From NCBI GenBank assembly GCA_003343905.1, contig QAKI01000063.1, positions 132,815 through 196,814 of the forward strand: DNA of 64,000 nucleotides, written 5' to 3'. This stretch comes from Subdoligranulum variabile (GTDB lineage: Bacteria > Bacillota > Clostridia > Oscillospirales > Ruminococcaceae). Position 1 is the stretch's first letter. Each line of letters starts with the position of its first letter. Below, one piece after another: positions 50,081-57,600 of this stretch. The notes under the pieces are model-generated. The model searched no databases and was not told the DNA's origin. It worked only from the letters and a program-made list of their open reading frames with translations. The position numbers and the translations under genes were made by a program.

Positions 50081-51068
50081 CTGCCCAAGCCTGTTGGCGG
50101 CGCTGACCGTGAGCCTGCTGGTCAATGCCTTTCTGCATACACAGAGCGCCTACTGGCCCCGGGCAGGCGCGGCGGCTGCGCTGATCTGTGTGCCGGTCCT
50201 GGCCGGGGTGGGGTACCTGTTTTCGGTCGCCTGGCGGTGCGGCCCCAGTCCGCTGGCGCGGCTGGGGTTTACGGCGCTGCTGCTCTGTCTGTCGGTTCTG
50301 GAACTTCTGCGTTTCTGGCAGATGGTGCGGCGTTTATACCCCGGAACGGCGTCCCTGACGGTGGTTTGCCTGATGCTGTTGCTGCCGGTCCTGTATCTGC
50401 GCCGGGTATCCTCTTTGTCGCAGACGGCGCATGTGGTGCTCTGCCTGCTGGTGCTGGGCACCGGGTTCCTGTTGTTGACGGTTTTGCCGCTTCTGCATTT
50501 TACGAATTTACAGGCAGTCCCGCTGCAGGCGGATGATTATAAGGCGGCGGCTCAGGCGCAGTTGGTCCTGTACCCGGAGTATTTGCTGCCCGCCGTGTGG
50601 CCGAAGGAACGGCAGGGGCCGCGCTGCCCGCGGCTGCGGCTGGCGGCGATCGCGATCTGGTTTGATGTGGGGCTTCATCTGGTGCTGGAACTTTTTTACG
50701 GCGCCGCGATGCTGGACCGTATGGACCCGATCCATGCGGTGGCGCGCAGCGGTGCGCTGTCGATCTTCAACCGGCTGGAAAGCGTGCAGTTGATCCTCTG
50801 GATCATGGCCCTTACACTGAAACTGGCGCTGTATCTGTACGCCATGTCCCTGCTGCTCAGGCACAGCCGCCAAAGTGAAACATCGGTGCGGCTGGCGCAT
50901 TTCCCGCTGTATTTTGGCGGTCTGTGGCTATTGTGCCTGCTGTTTCGCAGGACCAATCTGGAGCAGGCGGCAGGGGTACTCAATGCGGCCACCTGGCTGT
51001 TTGCGCTGCTGGTGGGGATGGGAGGTGCTGCCGTATGGCTTTGCCGAAAAATAAAGCGTGGCTGCTGA
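50070..51068 (+). CDS. Divergent GerB-like germinant-receptor permease subunit
   Basis: A 332-residue integral membrane protein with about nine to ten helices, in the position expected for a GerXB permease subunit. Conservation is low; the clearest motif is IFNRLESVQLILWIMALTLKLAL (residues about 228-250), matching the F-x-R-L-E...W pattern of GerB proteins. It overlaps the GerA-type gene upstream by 11 bp and the GerC-type gene by 34 bp. GerB subunits share the APC transporter fold and bind the germinant. Assignment is supported mainly by context, so I call it GerB-like. Confidence 0.75.
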   Translation: MKRDCPSLLAALTVSLLVNAFLHTQSAYWPRAGAAAALICVPVLAGVGYLFSVAWRCGPSPLARLGFTALLLCLSVLELLRFWQMVRRLYPGTASLTVVCLMLLLPVLYLRRVSSLSQTAHVVLCLLVLGTGFLLLTVLPLLHFTNLQAVPLQADDYKAAAQAQLVLYPEYLLPAVWPKERQGPRCPRLRLAAIAIWFDVGLHLVLELFYGAAMLDRMDPIHAVARSGALSIFNRLESVQLILWIMALTLKLALYLYAMSLLLRHSRQSETSVRLAHFPLYFGGLWLLCLLFRRTNLEQAAGVLNAATWLFALLVGMGGAAVWLCRKIKRGC

Positions 51069-51976
51069 AAGGGTGTTTGCTGGTGAGTCTGGTATTGAGC
51101 GGCTGCGGCGGGCAGGCGCTTTCGGAACGGGAGATCGTGCGCGGCGTCTTTTTCGCCGGGCAGGACGGCGGGTATTCCGCCTGCCTGGTGCTGGCCGATC
51201 AGGAAGCGGAATCGAATGCCGATACAGAGCATAAGATCGCGGCGGGGCAGGGCCAGACCCCGGCGCAGGCATTGCAGCGCGCCGAAGAAAGCCTGTACGG
51301 GGATGTCTATTATGGGCTGCTGGATCTGGCGGTCCTGCCTGCCGATTCCTCATGGCAGACGGCGCAGGAGATCGGCACGCTGCTGTATGAGAACGCACAG
51401 CCCGCCCCGGAACTTGCGGTGTTTCTGCTGGGCGAAGAACCCGTCAAAAGCTGGGCGGAAGAGGGCAGCACGATATACCGCCGCCTGAAGGCCGTCGAGC
51501 AGACCGCGCAGGTGCATTGCGGCCTGCAGCAGCTTTTTACAAGCAGTGACATCTGCGCGGTCCCGGCACTTTCGGATGGTGCAGCGTATGATTTTGTGCT
51601 TCTGCCGCAGAATGGCGACGCGGTCCGCAGCAGCGGCATGACGGCCCAGTTGGCGGCCGTCCTTTGCGGCCAGACGACGCGGATGGAAGGGACGTTTGCC
51701 TTTGGCGCGGGCCGCTGCCGGGCACGGGCGCAGGTCACGATGGAGGGCAACCATGTACGGCTGCATCTGCGGGATGCGGAATTCCAGAGTCTGGACCCCG
51801 GCATGCAGGACATCGAAGCGGCGTTCTGCGGGGAACTGCAGCAGGCGTTCACGGAGTTGTGCCGCCAGGTGCAGGCGACCGGAACCGACCCGTTTTCTTT
51901 CCGCATATGGCAGTTCAGCACCTACGGAACGAACGCGGTGCCAGCGGAACCCGTATTGGACATTCTGATCGAGTAA
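51035..51976 (+). CDS. GerC-like germinant-receptor lipoprotein
   Basis: A 313-residue lipoprotein. The signal peptide ends in the lipobox LSGC (Cys about 23). The start at ATG 51035 was chosen because GGAGGT lies 8 nt upstream. The order A-B-C and the C-terminal RVQATGTDPFSF-like segment (CRQVQATGTDPFSFRIW) fit the GerC family, where this stretch is conserved as a D-P-x-x-F motif. The body is otherwise divergent and shorter than Bacillus GerAC. GerC proteins are anchored in the inner spore membrane by lipid and required for receptor function. It would be processed by LspA (3617). Confidence 0.78.
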   Translation: MALPKNKAWLLKGCLLVSLVLSGCGGQALSEREIVRGVFFAGQDGGYSACLVLADQEAESNADTEHKIAAGQGQTPAQALQRAEESLYGDVYYGLLDLAVLPADSSWQTAQEIGTLLYENAQPAPELAVFLLGEEPVKSWAEEGSTIYRRLKAVEQTAQVHCGLQQLFTSSDICAVPALSDGAAYDFVLLPQNGDAVRSSGMTAQLAAVLCGQTTRMEGTFAFGAGRCRARAQVTMEGNHVRLHLRDAEFQSLDPGMQDIEAAFCGELQQAFTELCRQVQATGTDPFSFRIWQFSTYGTNAVPAEPVLDILIE

Positions 51977-51980
51977 CACA

Positions 51981-52016
51981 AAAGCGCCCTGCCGGAAAAC
52001 GGCAGGGCGCTTTGTG
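51981..52016 (+). terminator. Bidirectional terminator between the ger operon and the DHHW gene
   Basis: A 14-bp perfect stem AAAGCGCCCTGCCG/CGGCAGGGCGCTTT (51981-51994 with 52000-52013), loop GAAAA. A/T ends make it usable on both strands; the neighbours converge here. Confidence 0.85.
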
Positions 52017-52026
52017 CTGTAGAATG

Positions 52027-53208
52027 TTAAGAAAGCGTAGAGGGACGGGAAATATAGATCAGGTTGGTGTCTGCGATGAAGGTCTGGAAATTGTACAGGA
52101 TCAAAACCTCATCATAGCCTTCCTTTTCGATCGTGGAATCCAGCCCGTATTTGAAATTGCGGAAGTCCACGACGCCGATCTTGGCGTAATTCTCGGTCAG
52201 GTAGGGGATAAAGCTGTTGGCGTAGCTGTCCTTCACCACCAGAATACTGCCGGTGCCGTTGCCCTCAATGACGGAATAGCCATTGTTGCCGTCCAGGAAA
52301 GCGGCGTACATATCCCGCGTTTGGAACTTGTCGGTATTGATGAGGCTTTCGGTGGTCTGGGGCTCATACTGCGCTTCGCCGGTGATCTGGTAGATCGTCA
52401 TGGGATTTTCAAAGGGATAGTAGGTGATAGTGTCGTTCTCCACGTTCCACAGGCGGGTGGCGGAGTAGTGGGTGCCCTGGAAATCGTTGACCGTGACGGG
52501 TTCCATGGTGCTGCGGTCAAAGGGCGTCAGGCCCTTCAGGGCGCAGAACTGTTCATAGGCGCGGTACGCGCCGTTGGGGGTCCAGTGATGGTCGGTTTTG
52601 AAATAGAGGTATTCGTCCTTATAGGATGTGAAGGTGTCCCGCAGATCCAGCACCGCGGCGTTTTCCCCGACGCGGGCAAAGATCTGGTCCAGCATGGCGT
52701 TCTCGTCGATCATCGGCGCGCCAACGGGCAGCTCTTCGGGATAGATCACACTGGCGGACGGGGCCAGCAGGAACGTGACCTTGCCGGGGTACTGGGCGGC
52801 AAAGTTGGCAACCGCTTCGATGTTTTTGTCCATCTGCGCCTGGGTAGACTCCGGGACCGTGAAAAGCTTCGTGAACATCCAGTGGTCCTTGCCCAGCAGG
52901 ATGCCGCCCTCTTCTACTTTCTGGAATGCGATCTCGTCCACCGCGCGCTGGGTGTTGATCCAGCCGTCGCGCAAAAGGAACTGGTCCTGCATCCAGGTGG
53001 AAAAGGCGCTCTGCCAACTGCCGTCCAGCAGGTCTTCCAGCCGGAAAGCGGGGAACTGGGCCGCGCGGCGGTTTTCCAGTTCAATCTGGGTGCGTTTGGG
53101 CCAGAAGATGTTGAGCAGCGTGATCCCGGCAAGAAGAAGCACACCCAGGCACAGCAGCGGATAGAAGGTGTGCCGCCCGGCTTTGCGGTAAACAACTTTA
53201 TTTGTCAT
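52027..53208 (-). CDS. DHHW family protein (AlgJ/AlgX-like)
   Basis: A 393-residue membrane-anchored protein reading leftward from ATG 53208. One N-terminal helix (about 17-38) is followed by an extracellular SGNH-like domain. The family motif is TDHHWTPNGAY, and the serine motif LVVKDSYANSFIPYL lies near the C-terminus. AlgJ/AlgX-type proteins take an acetyl group from an MBOAT partner and transfer it to polysaccharide. The MBOAT gene lies 22 bp upstream on the same strand, as expected. The ribosome site is GGAAGGAAGGG. Unlike the protein at 9708, its catalytic motifs look intact. Confidence 0.9.
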   Translation of the reverse strand: MTNKVVYRKAGRHTFYPLLCLGVLLLAGITLLNIFWPKRTQIELENRRAAQFPAFRLEDLLDGSWQSAFSTWMQDQFLLRDGWINTQRAVDEIAFQKVEEGGILLGKDHWMFTKLFTVPESTQAQMDKNIEAVANFAAQYPGKVTFLLAPSASVIYPEELPVGAPMIDENAMLDQIFARVGENAAVLDLRDTFTSYKDEYLYFKTDHHWTPNGAYRAYEQFCALKGLTPFDRSTMEPVTVNDFQGTHYSATRLWNVENDTITYYPFENPMTIYQITGEAQYEPQTTESLINTDKFQTRDMYAAFLDGNNGYSVIEGNGTGSILVVKDSYANSFIPYLTENYAKIGVVDFRNFKYGLDSTIEKEGYDEVLILYNFQTFIADTNLIYISRPSTLS

Positions 53209-53230
53209 AGGCAAATCCCTTCCTTCCGTA

Positions 53231-54625
53231 TCAGAAATTGGCGTAGAGCGCCGTGGAGTTGGTTGCGGCGACGACATAGGCGATACACAACAGGCTGAGC
53301 AGCAGGAACAGTACCACCTTCAGCGGTGTGCAGCGGCTGATTTTCTGCCACAGCCGCCGGGGCAATGCCGACGCGCAAAGGCAGCCCAGCACCAGCAGCA
53401 CGCCATAGTTGCGCAGGTAATAGACCGGGGAGATGCCGCCCTGGGGCAGGAACAGCTTTTGCATCAGCAGGCCGAGCGGCGCGCCGGGCTGATTGGCGGT
53501 GAAGATGCCCCAGCCCAGGACCACGAGGAACAGGGTGTACAGGTGGGGCCATACACGGCCCTTTTTCAGATACTTGAGCAGGAAAAGCTTTTCTATCGTC
53601 AACAGCACAAAGTAGTAAAGGCCCCAGCAGATAAAGTTCCAACTGGCGCCGTGCCAGATCCCGGTGGCGGCCCAGACGACCAGCATGTTGAACAACTGGC
53701 GGGCCTGGCCCTTACGGTTGCCGCCCAGCGGGATGTAGATGTAGTCCCGGAACCAGCCGGAAAGCGAGATATGCCAGCGCCGCCAGAATTCTGTGATGCT
53801 GCGCGAAATGTACGGCAAATCAAAGTTGGGCGCACAGTCAAAGCCGAGCAGGGCGGCCAGGCCGTTGCTCATTTCGCTGTAACCGGCAAAGTCAAAATAG
53901 AGCTGCAAAGAGTACGCCAGGATTCCCAGCCAGGCCAGCGGGGTGGAAACATTGGCCAGCCCCACACCGCCGCTGCCGATGATATCGGTCCAAAGCGCGC
54001 CGATGGAATCCGCCAGCAGGACCTTTTTGGCAAGGCCAAAGACGAACAGTTCCACACCGCGCTCCATCAGCGGCAGGTCGCAGCGTTTGGCGGTGTTGTG
54101 GAGCTGCGGCGCCATATCGCGGTATTTGATGATCGGGCCGACGATCAGCTGCGGGAAGAACAGCACATAGCTGGCAAAGGTGATGGGGTTCTTTTCCGCC
54201 GCTACTTTGCCGGTATAGACGTCGACCTCGTAGCTGATGATCTTGAAAATGTAGTAGCTGATGCCAAGGGGGAGCACGTCGCCGATCGAAAGTTCCGCCA
54301 GCCCGAAGTTCCCGATCTGATTGATTGTGTCGATCAGGAAGTTGGCATATTTGAAGTAGACAAGAACGCCGAGGTTTACGAGCACGGCCACGACCGGCAG
54401 AAAGGCTTTCAGCTTATCGCGGGCGGCCGACGCCAGCAGGCCCCACAGATAGTTGAACAGGACAAGGCACAGGATCAGCGGCAGGAAGGCCGTCCCGGTC
54501 CAGCAGTAAAACACAAGGCTTTCCAGCAGCAGGACGGCATTTTTGGCCCGCCCCGGCACCAGGTAATACAGCAGCAGGGACAGCGGCAGAAAACAGAACA
54601 GAAAGACTACGCTGTTAAAGACCAT
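53231..54625 (-). CDS. MBOAT family membrane acyltransferase (AlgI/DltB-like)
   Basis: A 464-residue polytopic membrane protein (about ten to eleven helices). The MBOAT signature includes FFPQLIVGPI, the FWRRWHISLSGWFRDYIYIPLGGN block and the active-site histidine region GIWHGASWNFICWGLYY. It carries an acyl group across the membrane to the external DHHW protein encoded downstream. ATG 54625 follows AAGGAG. Such pairs O-acetylate cell-wall or exopolysaccharide; the acceptor here is unknown. The surface-polysaccharide operon at 14-24 kb may be the target, which is inference. Confidence 0.94.
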   Translation of the reverse strand: MVFNSVVFLFCFLPLSLLLYYLVPGRAKNAVLLLESLVFYCWTGTAFLPLILCLVLFNYLWGLLASAARDKLKAFLPVVAVLVNLGVLVYFKYANFLIDTINQIGNFGLAELSIGDVLPLGISYYIFKIISYEVDVYTGKVAAEKNPITFASYVLFFPQLIVGPIIKYRDMAPQLHNTAKRCDLPLMERGVELFVFGLAKKVLLADSIGALWTDIIGSGGVGLANVSTPLAWLGILAYSLQLYFDFAGYSEMSNGLAALLGFDCAPNFDLPYISRSITEFWRRWHISLSGWFRDYIYIPLGGNRKGQARQLFNMLVVWAATGIWHGASWNFICWGLYYFVLLTIEKLFLLKYLKKGRVWPHLYTLFLVVLGWGIFTANQPGAPLGLLMQKLFLPQGGISPVYYLRNYGVLLVLGCLCASALPRRLWQKISRCTPLKVVLFLLLSLLCIAYVVAATNSTALYANF

Positions 54626-54654
54626 GGGGGGACTCCTTCGTTTTTGTAAACAAG

Positions 54655-54684
54655 CAGGCCGTTACCGGCGGGGGTAGCGGCCTG
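54655..54684 (-). terminator. Weak terminator of the DUF4358 lipoprotein gene (minus strand)
   Basis: A 12-bp stem (54655-54666 with 54673-54684, one wobble pair). On the minus strand it is followed by CTTGTTT, a poor T-tract, so read-through into the MBOAT gene is likely. Confidence 0.45.
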
Positions 54685-54709
54685 TGCAGGGGTGTTTATG
54701 CAGGAAGGA

Positions 54710-55306
54710 TCAGAAATTCAACGCCGTTTCCAGCGCGGTGTCGATGGCGCTGTAGTCGCCGCCGATGCTGGCGATCACGATGGCCACATAGTTACCGTTG
54801 GTCACGATGCGCGCGTCCTTCGCCATGGCGATCTTGTCCGCAAATTCAGCGTACATATCGTTGGCGCTCAGGCTTTCCTTATAAGCCTGCAGCTCGGCTT
54901 CCACATCCGCGGCCTTGCCGTCCTTGGCCTGCGCCACGAATACCAGCCCGCAGTCGGCCTGGTCGTTGGTCACGTCGCCTTTGTAGGCCACCAGGTTGTC
55001 CATCGTCAGCATCAGTTCGTTCTCGACCGAGAAATCGTCCAGCGCGCGGGGATTGGCGATGGGGTTCACCGCTTCCAGCGCAGAAACGGCGCTTTCCAGG
55101 TTGGCAGTCTGGGCTTCCTCACCGGCGGTGCTTTCAGAGGCCGATTCGGAAGAAGCCTCCGAGGAAGTTTCTTCGCTGCTGGAAGCAGGCTCGGAGACCG
55201 AGGAAGACGTGCTGTCGGAAGCGGTGGAAGAAGACTGGCTGTTGGAATTGGTGCAGCCGGCCAGCAGGATAGAAGCGCACAGAATGATAGGCAGTAATTT
55301 TTTCAT
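54710..55306 (-). CDS. DUF4358 lipoprotein
   Basis: A 198-residue secreted lipoprotein reading leftward from ATG 55306 behind AAAGGAG. The lipobox is LAGC (Cys about 18), then a 50-residue Ser/Thr/Glu-rich linker and a compact alpha/beta domain of the DUF4358 type ending VAIVIASIGGDYSAI. DUF4358 genes are often found near MBOAT/DHHW operons in Clostridia, as here. The exact role is unknown; it may help surface-polymer acylation. It has its own promoter (55391-55419). Confidence 0.78.
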   Translation of the reverse strand: MKKLLPIILCASILLAGCTNSNSQSSSTASDSTSSSVSEPASSSEETSSEASSESASESTAGEEAQTANLESAVSALEAVNPIANPRALDDFSVENELMLTMDNLVAYKGDVTNDQADCGLVFVAQAKDGKAADVEAELQAYKESLSANDMYAEFADKIAMAKDARIVTNGNYVAIVIASIGGDYSAIDTALETALNF

Positions 55307-55390
55307 GGAAAAAACTCCTTTGATCTGAATAATAGTAAAGGGCATATGCCGGCAGAAGCCTGCCGGGCTGCCGGATCGGAATATAGTATT

Positions 55391-55419
55391 AGGATACACT
55401 ATTTGGACGGCTTTTTCAA
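55391..55419 (-). promoter_or_regulatory. Minus-strand promoter of the DUF4358 gene
   Basis: On the minus strand TTGAAA (55414-55419) and TATCCT (55391-55396) are 17 bp apart. Confidence 0.65.
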
Positions 55420-55477
55420 CCCGTTTTGGTCGAATCCTGCGCTGTAAAACGCAGAAAGAATTGTAAATTTTCTTCCC

Positions 55478-55507
55478 TTGACAAATCTCCTGCCCATGCC
55501 GTACACT
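55478..55507 (+). promoter_or_regulatory. Promoter of the Gx transporter gene
   Basis: Consensus TTGACA (55478-55483), 18-bp spacer, TACACT (55502-55507). It faces away from the minus-strand promoter 59 bp to the left. Confidence 0.75.
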
Positions 55508-55540
55508 CCTAAGGTATAAGACGGCAGGGAGGAATCGGAA

Positions 55541-56080
55541 ATGCGGGGGACGAAAGCACAGGAGATCGCGCGGACGGGGCTGCTGTTTGCGCTGGCGATC
55601 GCACTGTCCTGGCTGGAATCCTGCATTACGCCCATGCTGGGGCTGATGCCCGCGCTGAAACTGGGGCTTGCCAACATCGTGGTGATGTATGCGCTGCTGT
55701 TCCTGCCGGTGCGCACAGCCTGGGCGCTGGTCGCCCTGAAAGCACTGTTCGCGCTGCTCACCCGCGGCGTCACGGCCGGGTTCCTGTCGGCGTGCGGGGG
55801 AACGCTGTCCCTGCTGGTGCTGCTGGCGCTCCTGTACGTGCCTTTTTCGGTCAGCGGGTATATATTCTGCGTGAGCGGCGCGCTGGCCCATAACCTGGGG
55901 CAACTGGTGGGGGCTTCCTGGATCTTGTCCAGTTCAATGGCGCTGGCGTATGCGCCTGTTCTGCTGGTGGCGGGCGTTTTAGTGGGGGCTTTGAGCTGCC
56001 TGCTGACGCGGGCGCTGTTTGCGGCGCTGCCGCAGAAAGACCGGGCGCCGCGGCGGAAAAACGATCCATTCAGAAAATAA
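55541..56080 (+). CDS. Gx transporter family protein (PF07456)
   Basis: A 179-residue membrane protein with about five helices. It begins IARTGLLFALAIALSWLESCITPMLGLMPALKLGLAN, the hallmark of the family formerly named heptaprenyl diphosphate synthase component I. Members look like ECF-type S-components with a Gx-rich helix and unknown substrate. It starts ATG 55541 behind GGGAGGAA. Usually it sits next to an FMN-binding (NusG-like) gene, which is absent here. It is followed by the rubrerythrin gene without a clear terminator. Confidence 0.88.
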   Translation: MRGTKAQEIARTGLLFALAIALSWLESCITPMLGLMPALKLGLANIVVMYALLFLPVRTAWALVALKALFALLTRGVTAGFLSACGGTLSLLVLLALLYVPFSVSGYIFCVSGALAHNLGQLVGASWILSSSMALAYAPVLLVAGVLVGALSCLLTRALFAALPQKDRAPRRKNDPFRK

Positions 56081-56110
56081 GAATCTTTCTTAAAATATTT
56101 GAAATTGTCC

Positions 56111-56139
56111 TTGACATTTTGAAAAATGTGGACTATAAT
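56111..56139 (+). promoter_or_regulatory. Consensus promoter of the rubrerythrin gene
   Basis: TTGACA (56111-56116), 17-bp spacer, TATAAT (56134-56139): a perfect match to the housekeeping sigma-factor consensus. Confidence 0.92.
56114..56129. promoter_or_regulatory. Palindromic operator candidate in the rubrerythrin promoter
   Basis: The perfect inverted repeat ACATTTT-GA-AAAATGT starts inside the -35 box and fills most of the spacer. It does not match PerR, Fur or Rex consensus boxes that I know. Full consensus promoters usually need a strong repressor. Confidence 0.55.
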
Positions 56140-56198
56140 AGGCACAAAGACACAGGAATGCGTCTTAGGAGCAATGATAATAACAGGAGGCTATTACT

Positions 56199-56735
56199 AT
56201 GACGAAATATGTTTGCACCGTCTGCGGCTACATCGCCGAAGGTTCCATCCCTGAGTACTGCCCGGTCTGCAAGGCCCCGGCTTCCAAGTTCATCGAAAAG
56301 AAGGACAACACCTATGTGACCGAGCACGTGGTCGGCATTGCCAAGGACGCCCCGGAAGAGATCCTGCAGGGTCTGCGCGAGAACTTCAACGGCGAGTGCA
56401 GCGAAGTTGGCATGTACCTGGCCATGAGCCGCGTGGCTGACCGCGAGGGCTACCCCGAGATCGCCGAAGCCTGGAAGCGTTACGCCTTTGAGGAAGCCGA
56501 GCATGCTTCCAAGTTTGCGGAACTGCTGGGTGAAGTCCTGACCGACAGCACCAAGAAGAACCTGCAGATGCGTGTGGATGCCGAGTGCGGCGCCTGCGCC
56601 GGCAAGATGGACATCGCCAAGAAGGCGAAGGAACTCGGCCTGGATGCCATCCATGACACCGTGCATGAAATGGCGAAGGACGAGGCCCGTCATGGCCGCG
56701 GCATGCAGGGCCTGCTGGACCGCTACTTCAAATAA
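56199..56735 (+). CDS. Reverse rubrerythrin / NADH peroxidase
   Basis: A 178-residue peroxide-scavenging protein of anaerobes. The rubredoxin-like domain is N-terminal (Cys6, Cys9, Cys21, Cys24), the reverse of classical rubrerythrin. The diiron ferritin-like domain follows, with the iron ligands in FNGECSEVGMY, FEEAEHASKF and MAKDEARHGRG. This order defines reverse rubrerythrins, which reduce hydrogen peroxide with electrons from NADH via reductases. ATG 56199 follows AGGAGG. It has a perfect promoter with a possible operator, suggesting strong inducible expression. Confidence 0.94.
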   Translation: MTKYVCTVCGYIAEGSIPEYCPVCKAPASKFIEKKDNTYVTEHVVGIAKDAPEEILQGLRENFNGECSEVGMYLAMSRVADREGYPEIAEAWKRYAFEEAEHASKFAELLGEVLTDSTKKNLQMRVDAECGACAGKMDIAKKAKELGLDAIHDTVHEMAKDEARHGRGMQGLLDRYFK

Positions 56736-56756
56736 TTACTCCCAAAGGCACGATGC

Positions 56757-56785
56757 GGGCCGGAGCGGTAGCTCCGGCCCCTTTG
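56757..56785 (+). terminator. Terminator between the rubrerythrin gene and convergent DUF421 gene
   Basis: GGGCCGGAGC (56757-56766) and GCTCCGGCCC (56771-56780) form a 10-bp stem with loop GGTA; CTTTG follows. Confidence 0.75.
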
Positions 56786-57484
56786 CTATCCCTGTTCGGT
56801 GCCGCGGCAGGCAAAAAAGCGGCCCTGTTTGTCGCAGGCGGCGTAAAACACTTCGCTGCGCTGCCCGATCCCGGCTTTGTGTAACTGTTCCTGCAGCCAA
56901 TGCATATCGCGTCCCGCGTCTTTCAGGTTGTCCTCCATCAGCCGGCCGTCCAGTATCAGGTCGTACCAGGCGCTGGTTGGCTCCGGCTGCACGCCCAGGT
57001 CGGCGGGGGTGGCGGGCCGGGCGCCGCTTTTGGGCAGGAAGCTGATCTGGCCGTTGTTTTCCAGGATTGCGGTCTCGATCTCGTGGGGGTCAAAATACCC
57101 GGCGATCCGTGCCTGACCAAGGAACTCATTGAGGTCGATGGACGCGCGCCGCAGGTTCGCTTTGGAGATCACGCCGTTTTTCATCAGGATCATCGAACGC
57201 CCGCTCCAGAACGTGCGCATGGCGACGCTTTTGCAGGCGCTGCATTCCACCGCGCGCGTTACCACGCCATAGATGATCAGCGCCGTAAACGGCCGGTACC
57301 AGGATTCCAGGTTGGTGGCCATCTCGGCCGCGATGGAACCCACTGTGACGGCGTTCAGGTAGTCGAAGGGGCTCATCTGTGCAATCTGCCGTTTCCCGCT
57401 CAGGCGGGTAAAGGCAAACATGCTGCCCAGCGATAAAAGGCTGGTCAGCGCGACCTGCCCGATTTCCTGCAAGATTTGCTGCAT
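56786..57484 (-). CDS. DUF421 (YetF-like) membrane protein, second copy
   Basis: A 232-residue protein reading leftward from ATG 57484 behind AGGAGG. About three membrane helices fill residues 10-80 (LSGKRQIAQMSPFDYLNAVTVGSIA is the family signature), then the soluble domain with MKNGVISKANLRRA and a helical tail. It is a distant relative of the DUF421 protein at 47913 but lacks the DUF4363 partner. It faces the rubrerythrin gene. Function unknown; members are implicated in spore envelopes or membrane integrity, which is inference. Confidence 0.88.
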   Translation of the reverse strand: MQQILQEIGQVALTSLLSLGSMFAFTRLSGKRQIAQMSPFDYLNAVTVGSIAAEMATNLESWYRPFTALIIYGVVTRAVECSACKSVAMRTFWSGRSMILMKNGVISKANLRRASIDLNEFLGQARIAGYFDPHEIETAILENNGQISFLPKSGARPATPADLGVQPEPTSAWYDLILDGRLMEDNLKDAGRDMHWLQEQLHKAGIGQRSEVFYAACDKQGRFFACRGTEQG

Positions 57485-57540
57485 ACTTCCGCCTCCTGTA
57501 CGGCTTATTTTGGGCAGACCTCTAACAGTTTATCCCACCC

Positions 57541-57559
57541 TCTTGCACTTTTTGCAAGA
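57541..57559. promoter_or_regulatory. Palindromic operator candidate between the second DUF421 and DagK-like genes
   Basis: The perfect inverted repeat TCTTGCA-N5-TGCAAGA overlaps the -35 hexamer of the rightward promoter. It could also lie over a leftward promoter, since a TTGCAA sequence occurs on the minus strand here. Confidence 0.5.
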
Positions 57560-57571
57560 AAAAGTTACAAT
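57543..57571 (+). promoter_or_regulatory. Promoter of the DagK-lon gene run
   Basis: TTGCAC (57543-57548), 17-bp spacer, TACAAT (57566-57571). Confidence 0.7.
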
Positions 57572-57600
57572 AAATACTACCTTATCAATGGGAGAAGGGG

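Noticed and set aside
51664..53298. Plus-strand open frame opposite the DHHW gene
   Set aside because: It runs through a terminator and opposes a gene with intact DHHW and serine motifs; composition is of shadow type.
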